64,000 nucleotides of DNA from Zeus faber (taxonomy: Eukaryota > Chordata > Actinopteri > Zeiformes > Zeidae). Shown piece by piece: positions 51,044 through 62,700 of the stretch. The stretch spans positions 186,001 through 250,000 of the forward strand of contig OY482849.1 of NCBI GenBank assembly GCA_960531495.1. Direction: 5' to 3'. The notes beneath the pieces were generated by a model. The model made no database searches. It was not told where the DNA came from and worked only from the letters and a program-made list of their open reading frames with translations. Both the position numbers and the translations under genes were made by a program. Position 1 is the stretch's first letter, and each line of letters starts with the position of its first letter.

Positions 51044-51251
51044 TAACATGTATTTGTCGAGTTATGATCATTTTCATCATTGTGTGCACATGTGGGAAAA
51101 AATGCATTTTCAGCCGATTTCAACGTCGAAAAGGGGAATTGGTTAAACGCTTCAGTCATTACTCTGTGTGACAGTGTCAGACAGTTTAAATACAATGGTG
51201 AACTAGTATATGCTGCTAAAGTGTTGTTTGTCAAACAGTTTTAGGCCCATC

Positions 51252-51451
51252 TAACATGTATTTGTCGAGTTATGGTCATTTTCATCATTATGTGCACATG
51301 TGGGAAAAAACGCATTTTCAGCCGATTTAAACGTCGAAAAGGGGAATTGCTTAAACGCTTCAGTCATTACTCTGTGTCAGACAGTTTAAATACAATGGTG
51401 AACTAGTATATGCTGCTAAAGCGTTGTTTGTCAAACAGTTTTAGGCCCATA
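51252..51451 (+). repeat. A monomer with an 8-bp deletion
   Basis: This 200-bp A unit reads CTCTGTGTCAGACAG where other units read CTCTGTGTGACAGTGTCAG. The lost 8 bases lie between two GTGT copies, consistent with replication slippage. It is followed by two B units in a row (51,452 and 51,649), an uncommon order in this arm. Confidence 0.85.
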
Positions 51452-54400
51452 CAAACATGTATTTGTCGAGGTATGAGCATTTTCAGAACATTGGACAGTT
51501 TGCTGTCTAGCTGAATTAGAGAAACACCGAACCATTGTCTCTTCAGAGGTGTATGATTCAGAATGCTGCAGTACAGCATTGAAATTTAATTAATATGATG
51601 AACTATTATGTGCTTCCTAAGTTTTTCTCTCAGATTTCTATGCCCATCTAACATGTATTTCTGGAGTTATGATCATTTTCAGAACTTGTGACGGTTTGCT
51701 GTCTTGCTGAATTAGAGAAACACCGAACCATTGTCTCTCTAGAGGTGAATGATTCAGAATGCTGCAGTACAGCATAGCAATTTAATTAATATGATGAACT
51801 ATTATGTGCTTCTTAAGTGTTTCTCACAGATTTCTAGGCCCATCTAACATGTATTTGTGGAGTTATGATCATTTTCATCATTGTGTGCACATGTGGGAAA
51901 AAACGCATTTTCAGCCGATTTAAACGTCGAAAAGGGGAATTGCTTAAACGCTTCAGTCATTACTCTGTGTGACAGTGTCCGACAGTTTAAATACAATGGT
52001 GAACTAGTATATGCTGCTAAAGTGTTGTTTGTCAAACAGTTTTAGGCCCATGTAAAATGTATTTGTCGAGTTATGATCATTTTCATCATTGTGTGCACAT
52101 GTGGGAAAAAACGCATTTCCAGCCGATTTAAACGTCGAAAAGGGGAATTGGTTAAACGCTTCAGTCATTACTCTGTGTGACAGTGTCAGACAGTTTAAAT
52201 ACAATGGTGAACTAGTATATGCTGCTAAAGCGTTGTTTGTCAAACAGTTTTAGGCCCATACAACATGTATTTGTCGAGGTATGAGCATTTTCAGAACATT
52301 GGACGGTTTGCTGTCTAGCTGAATTAGAGAAACACCGAACCATTGTCTCTTCAGAGGTGTATGATTCAGAATGCTGCAGTACAGCATTGAAATTTAATTA
52401 ATATGATGAACTATTATGTGCTTCCTAAGTTTTTCTCTCAGATTTCTATGCCCATCTAACATGTATTTGTGGAGTTATGATCATTTTCATCATTGTGTGC
52501 ACATGTGGGAAAAAACGCATTTTCAGCCGATTTAAACGTCGAAAAGGGGAATTGGTTAAACGCTTCAGTCATTACTCTGTGTGACAGTGTCAGACAGTTT
52601 AAATACAATGGTGAACTAGTATATGCTGCTAAAGTGTTGTTGTCAAACAGTTTTAGGCCCATCTAACATGTATTTGTCGAGTTAGGATCATTTTCATCAT
52701 AGTGTGCACATGTGGGAAAAAACGCATTTTCAGCCGATTTAAACGTCGAAAAGGGGACTTGGTTAAACGCTTCAGTCATTACTCTGTGTGACAGTGTCAG
52801 ACAGTTTAAATACAATGGTGAACTAGTATATGCTGCTAAAGCGTTGTTTGTCAAACAGTTTTAGGCCCATACAACATGTATTTGTTGAGGTATGAGCATT
52901 TTCAGATCTTGTGACGGTTTGCTGTCTAGCTGAATTAGAGAAACACCGAACCATTGTCTCTTCAGAGGTGAATGATTCAGAATGCTGCAGTACAGCATAG
53001 AAATTTAATTAATATGATGAACTATTATGTGCTCCTTAAGTGTTTCTCACAGATTTCTAGGCCCATCTAACATGTATTTGTGGAGTTATGATCATTTTCA
53101 TCATTGTGTGCACATGTGGGAAAAAACGCATTTTCAGCCGATTTAAACGTCGAAAAGGGGAATTGGTTAAACGCTTCAGTCATTACTCTGTGTGACAGTG
53201 TCAGACAGTTTAAATACAATGGTGAACTAGTATATGCTGCTAAAGTGTTGTTTGTCAAACAGTTTTAGGCCCATCTAACATGTATTTGTGGAGTTATGAT
53301 CATTTTCATCATTGTGTGCACATGTGGGAAAAAACGCATTTTCAGCCGATTTAAACGTCGAAAAGGGGAATTGGTTAAACGCTTCAGTCATTACTCTGTG
53401 TGACAGTGTCAGACAGTTTAAATACAACGGTGAACTAGTATATGCTGCTAAAGTGTTGTTTGTCAACCAGTTTTAGGCCCATCTAACATGTATTTGTGGA
53501 GTTATGATCATTTTCATCATAGTGTGCACATGTGGGAAAAAACGCATTTTCAGCCGATTTAAACGTCGAAAAGGGGAATTGGTTAAACGCTTCAGTCATT
53601 ACTCTGTGTGACAGTGTCAGACAGTTTAAATACAATGGTGAACTAGTATATGCTGCTAAAGCGTTGTTTGTCAAACAGTTTTAGGCCCATACAACATGTA
53701 TTTGTTGAGGTATGAGCATTTTCAGAACTTGTGACGGTTTGCTGTGTAGCTGAATTAGAGAAACACCGAACCATTGTCTCTTCAGAGGTGAATGATTCAG
53801 AATGCTGCAGTACAGCATAGAAATTTAATTAATATGATGAACTATTATGTGCTCCTTAAGTGTTTCTCACAGATATCTAGGCCCATCTAACATGTATTTG
53901 TGGAGTTATGATCATTTTCATCATTGTGTGCACATGTGGGAAAAAACGCATTTTCAGCCGATTTAAACGTCGAAAAGGGGAATTGGTTAAACGCTTCAGT
54001 CATTACTCTGTGTGACAGTGTCAGAGAGTTTAAATACAACGGTGAACTAGTATATGCTGCTAAAGTGTTGTTTGTCAAACAGTTTTAGGCCCATCTAACA
54101 TGTATTTGTCGAGTTATGGTCATTTTCATCATTATGTGCACATGTGGGAAAAAACGCATTTTCAGCCGATTTAAACGTCGAAAAGGGGAATTGCTTAAAC
54201 GCTTCAGTCATTACTCTGTGTGACAGTGTCAGACAGTTTAAATACAATGGTGAACTAGTATATGCTGCTAAAGTGTTGTTTGTCAAACAGTTTTAGAACC
54301 ATACAACATGTATTTGTTGAGGTATGAGCATTTTCAGAACTTGTGACGGTTTGCTGTCTAGCTGAATTAGAGAAACACCGAACCATTGTCTCTTCAGAGG

Positions 54401-56138
54401 TGAATGATTCAGAATGCTGCAGTACAGCATAGAAATTTAATTAATATGATGAACTATTATGTGCTTCTTAAGTGTTTCTCACAGATTTCTAGGCCCATCT
54501 AACATGTATTTGTCAAGTTAGGATCATTTTCATCATAGTGTGCACATGTGGGAAAAAACGCATTTTCAGCCGATTTAAACGTCGAAAAGGGGAATTGGTT
54601 AAACGCTTCAGTCATTACTCTGTGTGACAGTGTCAGACAGTTTAAATACAATGGTGAACTAGTATATGCTGCTAAAGTGTTGTTTGTCAAACAGTTTTAG
54701 GCCCATACAACATGTATTTGTAGAGGTATGAGCATTTTCAGAACATTGGACGGTTTGCTGTCTAGCTGAATTAGAGAAACACCGAACCATTGTCTCTTCA
54801 GAGGTGAATGATTCAGAATGCTGCAGGACAGCATAGAAATTTTATTAATATGATGAACTATTATGTGCTTCTTAAGTGTTTCTCACAGATTTCTAGGCCC
54901 ATCTAACATGTATTTGTGAGTTATGATCATTTTCATCATTGTGTGCACATGTGGGAAAAAACGCATTTTCAGCCGATTTAAACGTCGAAAAGGGGAATTG
55001 GTTAAACGCTTCAGTCATTACTCTGTGTGACAGTGTCAGACAGTTTAAATACAATGGTGAACTAGTATATGCTGCTAAAGTGTTGTTTGTCAAACAGTTT
55101 TAGGCCCATACAACATGTATTTGTCGAGTTAGGATCATTTTCATCATAGTGTGCACATGTGGGAAAAAACGCATTTTCAGCCGATTTAAACGTCGAAAAG
55201 GGGAATTGGTTAAACGCTTCAGTCATTACTCTGTGTGACAGTGTCAGACAGTTAAAATACAATGGTGAACTAGTTTATGCTGCTAAAGTGTTGTTTGTCA
55301 ACCAGTTTTAGACCCATCTAACATGTATTTGTCGAGTTATGGTCATTTTCATCATTATGTGTACATCTGGGAAAAAATGCATTTTCAGCCGATTTAAACG
55401 TCGAAAAGGGGAATTGCTTAAACGCTTCAGTCATTACTCTGTGTGACAGTGTCCGACAGTTTAAATACAATGGTGAACTAGTATATGCTGCTAAAGTGTT
55501 GTTTGTCAAACAGTTTTAGGCCCATACAACATGTATTTGTTGAGGTATGAGCATTTTCAGAACTTGTGACGGTTTGCTGTCTAGCTGAATTAGAGAAACA
55601 CCGAACCATTGTCTCTTCAGAGGTGAATGATTCAGAATGCTGCAGTACAGCATAGAAATTTAATTAATATGATGAACTATTATGTGCTCCTTAAGTGTTT
55701 CTCACAGATTTCTAGGCCCATCTAACATGTATTTGTGGAGTTATGATCATTTTCATCATTGTGTGCACATGTGGGAAAAAACGCATTTTCAGCCGATTTA
55801 AACGTCGAAAAGGGGAATTGGTTAAACGCTTCAGTCATTACTCTGTGTGACAGTGTCAGAGAGTTTAAATACAACGGTGAACTAGTATATGCTGCTAAAG
55901 TGTTGTTTGTCAAACAGTTTTAGGCCCATCTAACATGTATTTGTCGAGTTATGGTCATTTTCATCATTATGTGCACATGTGGGAAAAAACGCATTTTCAG
56001 CCGATTTAAACGTCGAAAAGGGGAATTGCTTAAACGCTTCAGTCATTACTCTGTGTGACAGTGTCAGACAGTTTAAATACAATGGTGAACTAGTATATGC
56101 TGCTAAAGTGTTGTTTGTCAAACAGTTTTAGAACCATA

Positions 56139-56309
56139 CAACATGTATTTGTTGAGGTATGAGCATTTTCAGAACTTGTGACGGTTTGCTGTCTAGCTGA
56201 ATTTCAGAGGTGAATGATTCAGAATGCTGCAGTACAGCATAGAAATTTAATTAATATGATGAACTATTATGTGCTTCTTAAGTGTTTCTCACAGATTTCT
56301 AGGCCCATC
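56139..56309 (+). repeat. B monomer with a 25-bp deletion
   Basis: This B unit is 171 bp instead of 196. GCTGAATT is joined directly to TCAGAGG, removing a stretch that begins AGAGAAAC and ends GTCTCT. No other B unit in the forward arm shows this loss, so it makes a unique anchor within an otherwise near-identical array. Confidence 0.85.
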
Positions 56310-59300
56310 TAACATGTATTTGTCAAGTTAGGATCATTTTCATCATAGTGTGCACATGTGGGAAAAAACGCATTTTCAGCCGATTTAAACGTCGAAAAGG
56401 GGAATTGGTTAAACGCTTCAGTCATTACTCTGTGTGACAGTGTCAGACAGTTTAAATACAATGGTGAACTAGTATATGCTGCTACAGTGTTGTTTGTCAA
56501 ACAGTTTTAGGCCCATCTAACATGTATTTGTCGAGTTATGGTCATTTTCATCATTATGTGCACATGTGGGAAAAAACGCATTTTCAGCCGATTTAAACGT
56601 CGAAAAGGGGAATTGGTTAAACGCTTCAGTCATTACTCTGTGTGACAGTGTCAGACAGTTTAAATACAATGGTGAACTAGTATATGCTGCTAAAGCGTTG
56701 TTTGTCAAACAGTTTTAGGCCCATACAACATGTATTTGTTGAGGTATGAGCATTTTCAGAACTTGTGACAGTTTGCTGTCTAGCTGAATTAGAGAAACAC
56801 CGAACCATTGTCTCTTCAGAGGTGAATGATTCAGAATGCTGCAGTACAGCATAGAAATTCAATTAATATGATGAACTATTATGTGCTTCTTAAGTGTTTC
56901 TCACAGATTTCTAGGCCCATCTAACATGTATTTGTGGAGTTATGATCATTTTCATCATTGTGTGCACATGTGGGAAAAAACGCATTTTCAGCCGATTTAA
57001 ACGTCGAAAAGGGGAATTGGTTAAACGCTTCAGTCATTACTCTGTGTGACAGTGTCAGACAGTTTAAATACAATGGTGAACTAGTATATGCTGCTAAAGT
57101 GTTGTTTGTCAAACAGTTTTAGGCCCATCTAACATGTATTTGTCGAGTTATGGTCATTTTCATCATTATGTGCACATGTGGGAAAAAACGCATTTTCAGC
57201 CGATTTAAACGTCGAAAAGGGGAATTGGTTAAACGCTTCAGTCATTACTCTGTGTGACAGTGTCAGACAGTTTAAATACAATGGTGAACTAGTATATGCT
57301 GCTAAAGTGTTGTTTGTCAAACAGTTTTAGGCCCATACAACATGTATTTGTTGAGGTATGAGCATTTTCAGAACTTGTGACGGTTTGCTGTCTAGCTGAA
57401 TTAGAGAAACACCGAACCATTGTCTCTTCAGAGGTGAATGATTCAGAATGCTGCAGTACAGCATAGAAATTTAATTAATATGATGAACTATTATGTGCTC
57501 CTTAAGTGTTTCTCACAGATTTCTAGGCCCATCTAACATGTATTTGTGGAGTTATGATCATTTTCATCATTGTGTGCACATGTGGGAAAAAACGCATTTT
57601 CAGCCGATTTAAACGTCGAAAAGGGGAATTGGTTAAACGCTTCAGTCATTACTCGGTGTGACAGTTTCAGACAGTTTAAATACAATGGTGAACTAGTATA
57701 TGCTGCTAAAGTGTTGTTTGTCAAACAGTTTTAGGTCCATCTAACATGTATTTGTCGAGTTATGGTCATTTTCATCATTATGTGCACATGTGGGAAAAAA
57801 CGCATTTTCAGCCGATTTAAACGTCGAAAAGGGGAATTGCTTAAACGCTTCAGTCATTACTCTGTGTGACAGTGTCAGACAGTTTAAATACAATGGTGAA
57901 CTAGTATATGCTGCTAAAGCGTTGTTTGTCAAACAGTTTTCGGCCCATACAACATGTATTTGTCGAGGTATGAGCATTTTCAGAACATTGGACGGTTTGC
58001 TGTCTAGCTGAATTAGAGAAACACCGAACCATTGTCTCTTCAGAGGTGAATGATTCAGAATGCTGCAGTACAGCATAGAAATTTAATTAATATGATGAAC
58101 TATTATGTGCTTCTTAAGTGTTTCTCACAGATTTCTAGGCCCATCTAACATGTATTTGTGGAGTTATGATCATTTTCATCATTGTGTGCACATGTGGGAA
58201 AAAACGCATTTTCAGCCGATTTAAACGTCGAAAAGGGGAATTGGTTAAACGCTTCAGTCATTACTCTGTGTGACAGTGTCAGACAGTTTAAATACACTGG
58301 TGAACTAGTATATGCTGCTAAAGCGTTGTTTGTCAAACAGTTTTAGGCCCATACAACATGTATTTGTTGAGGTATGAGCATTTTCAGAACTTGTGACGGT
58401 TTGCTGTGTAGCTGAATTAGAGAAACACCGAACCATTGTCTCTTCAGAGGTGAATGATTCAGAATGCTGCAGTACAGCATAGAAATTTAATTAATATGAT
58501 GAACTATTATGTGCTCCTTAAGTGTTTCTCACAGATATCTAGGCCCATCTAACATGTATTTGTGGAGTTATGATCATTTTCATCATTGTGTGCACATGTG
58601 GGAAAAAACGCATTTTCAGCCGATTTAAACGTCGAAAAGGGGAATTGGTTAAACGCTTCAGTCATTACTCTGTGTGACAGTGTCAGAGAGTTTAAATACA
58701 ACGGTGAACTAGTATATGCTGCTAAAGTGTTGTTTGTCAAACAGTTTTAGGCCCATCTAACATGTATTTGTCGAGTTATGGTCATTTTCATCATTATGTG
58801 CACATGTGGGAAAAAACGCATTTTCAGCCGATTTAAACGTCGAAAAGGGGAATTGCTTAAACGCTTCAGTCATTACTCTGTGTGACAGTGTCAGACAGTT
58901 TAAATACAATGGTGAACTAGTATATGCTGCTAAAGTGTTGTTTGCCAACCAGTTTTAGGCCCATCTAACATGTATTTGTCGAGTTAGGATCATTTTCATC
59001 ATAGTGTGCACATGTGGGAAAAAACGCATTTTCAGCCGATTTAAACGTCGAAAAGGGGAATTGGTTAAACGCTTCAGTCATTACTCTGTGTGACAGTGTC
59101 AGACAGTTTAAATACAATGGTGAACTAGTATATGCTGCTAAAGTGTTGTTTGTCAAACAGTTTTAGGCCCATACAACATGTATTTGTCGAGGTATGAGCA
59201 CTTTCAGAACATTGGACGGTTTGCTGTCTAGCTGAATTAGAGTAACACCGAACCATTGTCTCTTCAGAGGTGAATGATTCAGAATGCTGCAGGACAGCAT

Positions 59301-59675
59301 AGAAATTTTATTAATATGATGAACTATTATGTGCTTCCTAAGTTTTTCTCTCAGATTTCTATGCCCATCTAACATGTATTTCTGGAGTTATGATCATTTT
59401 CAGAACTTGTGACGGTTTGCTGTCTAGCTGAATTAGAGAAACACCGAACCATTGTCTCTTCAGAGGTGAATGATTCAGAATGCTGCAGTACAGCATAGAA
59501 ATTTAATTAATATGATGAACTATTATGTGCTTCTTAAGTGTTTCTCACAGATTTCTAGGCCCATCTAACATGTATTTGTGGAGATATGATCATTTTCATC
59601 ATTGTGTGCACATGTGGGAAAAAACGCATTTTCAGCCGATTTAAACGTCGAAAAGGGGAATTGGTTAAACGCTTC

Positions 59676-59758
59676 TGTCAGTTCAGACAGTTTTAGGCCC
59701 ATGTTAAACTCAGTCACAGATTTTATTATTAATATGATGAACTATTATGTGCTTCTGG
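59676..59758. other. Inversion junction between the two A/B satellite arms
   Basis: The last forward A unit breaks off after GGTTAAACGCTTC. The next 83 bases are a patchwork: an A-unit end (CAGACAGTTTTAGGCCCATG), then a B-like piece (AATATGATGAACTATTATGT) with a short unfamiliar stretch around CTCAGTCACAG. Immediately afterwards GACAAACAACACTTTAGCAG is the reverse complement of an A end, and everything to 64,000 stays inverted. The array polarity change is directly visible; the mechanism is not. Confidence 0.9.
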
Positions 59759-62700
59759 CTGACAAACAACACTTTAGCAGCACATACTAGTTCATCATTG
59801 TATTTAAACTGACTGACACTGTCATATAGAGTAATGACTGAAGCGTTTAACCGTTCCGCCAAATCGACGTTTAAATCGACTGAAAATGCGTTTTTTCCCA
59901 CGTGTAGACATTGATGAAAATTATCATAACTCGAAAAATACATTTTATATGGGCCTAAAACTGGTTGACAAACAAGACTTTAGCTGCAACAACTAGTTTA
60001 TCATTGTATTTAAACTGTCTGACACTGTCACATAGAGTAATGACTGAAGCGTTTAACCGTTCAGCCAAATCGACGTTAAAATCGGCTGAAAATGCGTTTT
60101 TTCCCACGTGTAGACTTTGATGAAAATTATCAAAACTCGAAAAATACATTTTATATGGGCCTAAAACTGGTTGACAAACAACACTTTAGCAGCACATACT
60201 AGTTTATCATTGTATTTAAACTGTCTTTGCGAAAGACTTAAGAAGCACATAATTGTTTCTCATATTAATTAAAGTTATATGGTGTACTGCAGCATTCTGA
60301 ATCATTCACCTACAAAGAGACAATGGTTCGGTGTTTCTCTAATTCAGCTAGACAGCAAATCGTCCAAAGTCCTGAAAATGATCATAACTCCACAAATACA
60401 TGTTAGATGGGCCTAGAACTCTGTGAGAAACACTTAAGAAGCACATAATAGTTCATCATATTAATTAAATTTCTATGCTGTACTGCAGTATTCTGAATCA
60501 TGCACCTACAAAGAGACAATGGTTCGGTGTTTCTCTAATTCAGCTAGACAGCAAATCGTCCAAAGTTCTGAAAATGATCATAACTCGAAAAATACATTTT
60601 ATATGGGCCTAAAACTGGTTGACAAACAAGACTTTAGTAGCACATACTAGTTTATCATTGTATTTAAACTGCCTGACACTGTCACAGAGTAATGGCTGAA
60701 GCGTTTAACCGATCCGCCTTTTCGACGTTTAAATCGGCTGAAAATTCGTTTTTTCCCACATGTGTAGACTTTGATGAAAATTATCATAACTCGAAAAACA
60801 CATTTTATATGGGCCTAAAACTGGTTGACAAACAACACTTTAGCAGCACATACTAGTTTATCATTGTATTTAAACTGTCTTTGCGAAAGACTTAAGAAGC
60901 ACATAATTGTTCCTCATATTAATTAAAGTTATATGGTGTACTGCAGCATTCTAAATCATGCACCTACAAAAGAGGCAATGGTTCGGTGTTTCTCAAATTC
61001 AGCTAGACAGCAAATCGTCCAAATTTCTGAAAACGATCATAACTCGAAAAATACATTTTATATGGGCCCAAAACTGGTTGACAAACAACACTTTAGCAGC
61101 ACATAATAGTTCATCATTGTATTTAAACTGTCTGACACTGTCACATGGAGTAATGACTTAAGCGTTTAACCGATTCGCCTTTTCGACGTTTAAATCGACT
61201 GAAAATGCGTTTTTCCCCACATGTGTAGACTTTGATGAAAATTATCAGAACTCGAAAAATACATTTTATATGGGCCTAAAACTGGTTGACAAACAAGACA
61301 TAAGCAGCACATACTAGTTCATCATTGTATTTAAACTGTCTTTGAGAAAGACTTAAGAAGCAAAATAATTGTTCCTCATATTAATTAAAGTTATATGGTG
61401 TACTGCAGCATTCTGAATCATTCACCTACAAAGAGACAATGGTTCGGTGTTTCTCTAATTCAGCTCGACAGCAAATCGTCCAAAGTTCAGAAAATGATCA
61501 TAACTCCACAAATACATGTTAGATAGGCCTAGAACTCTGTGAGAAACACTTAAGAAGCACATAATAGTTCATCATATTAATTAAATTTCTATGCTGTACT
61601 GCAGTATTCTGAATCATGCGCCTACAAAGAGACAATGGTTCGGTGTTTCTCTAATTCAGCTAGACAGCAAACGGTCCAAAGTTCGGAAAATGATCATAAC
61701 TCGAAAAATACATTTTATATGGGCCTAAAACTGGTTGGCAAACAACACATTAGCAGCACATACTAGTTTATCATTGTATTTACACTTTCTGACACTGTCA
61801 CATAGAGTAATGACTGAAGCGTTCAACCGATTCGCCTTTTCGACGTTTAAATCAGCTGAAAATGCGTTTTTTCTCACGTGTAGACTTTGATGAAAATTAT
61901 CAGAACTCGAAAAATACATTTTATTTGGGCCTAAAACTGGTTGACAAACAAGACTTAGCAGCACATACTAGTTTATCATTGTATTTAAACTGTCTGACAC
62001 TGTCACATAGAGTAATGACTGAAGTGTTTAACCGTTCCGCCAAATCGACGTTTAAATCGACTGAAAATGCGTTTTTTCCCACGTGTAGACTTTGATGAAA
62101 ATTATCTGAACTCGAAAAATACATTTTATATGGGCCTAAAACTGGTTGACAAACAAGACTTTAGCAGCACATACTAGTTCATCATTGTATTTAAACTGAC
62201 TGACACTGTCACATAGAGTAATGACTGAAGCGTTTAACCGTTCCGCCAAATCGACGTTTAAATCGACTGAAAATGCGTTTTTTCCCACGTGTAGACATTG
62301 ATGAAAATTATCATAACTCGAAAAATACATTTTATATGGGCCTAAAACTGGTTGACAAACAAGACTTTAGCTGCACATACTAGTTTATCATTGTATTTAA
62401 ACTGTCTTTGAGAAAGACTTAAGAAGCACATAATTGTTCCTCATATTAATTAAAGTTATATGGTGTACTGCAGCATTCAAAATCATGCACCTACAAAGAG
62501 ACAATTGTTCGGTGTTTCTCTAATTCAGCTAGACAGCAAATCGTCCAAAGTTCTGAAAATGATCATAACTCGAAAAATACATTTTATATGGACCTAAAAC
62601 TGTTTGACAAACAACACTTTAGCAGCACATACTAGTTTATCATTGTATTTAAACTGTCTGACACTGTCACATAGAGTAATGACTGAAGCGTTTAACCGTT

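Larger units (their letters stand above)
51044..59675 (+). repeat. A/B satellite, forward arm (about 42 monomers)
   Basis: Two monomers alternate head to tail. A is about 208 bp and contains TTTAAACGTCGAAAAGGGG. B is about 196 bp and contains GAAACACCGAACCATTGTCT. Unit starts are taken at the TAACATG or CAACATG that follows CCCATC/CCCATA. A starts: 51,044; 51,252; 51,845; 52,053; 52,456; 52,664; 53,068; 53,276; 53,484; 53,888; 54,096; 54,500; 54,904; 55,111; 55,319; 55,723; 55,931; 56,310; 56,518; 56,922; 57,130; 57,534; 57,742; 58,146; 58,550; 58,758; 58,966; 59,566 (truncated). B starts: 51,452; 51,649; 52,261; 52,872; 53,692; 54,304; 54,708; 55,527; 56,139; 56,726; 57,338; 57,950; 58,354; 59,174; 59,370. 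The commonest order is A A B, 612 bp. A and B share related heads and tails, so they are diverged forms of one ancestral monomer. Monomers of one type differ at only a few positions. No coding role is supported. Confidence 0.95.

Noticed and set aside
53067-53258. A 63-codon minus-strand frame conserved in nearly every A monomer
   Set aside because: Its apparent start is TTG, both neighbours end at the monomer boundary, and conservation is explained by the near-identity of the monomers. No domain was recognised and the frame is broken freely in the other arm.
57790-58011. A + strand 73-codon frame running from an A into a B monomer
   Set aside because: It exists only because TAG became TCG at about 57,940-57,942 in one monomer (TTTTCGGCCC instead of TTTTAGGCCC).
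51044-59675. CRISPR-like array
   Set aside because: Repeats are about 200 bp, directly abutting and without unique spacers; the context is eukaryotic.
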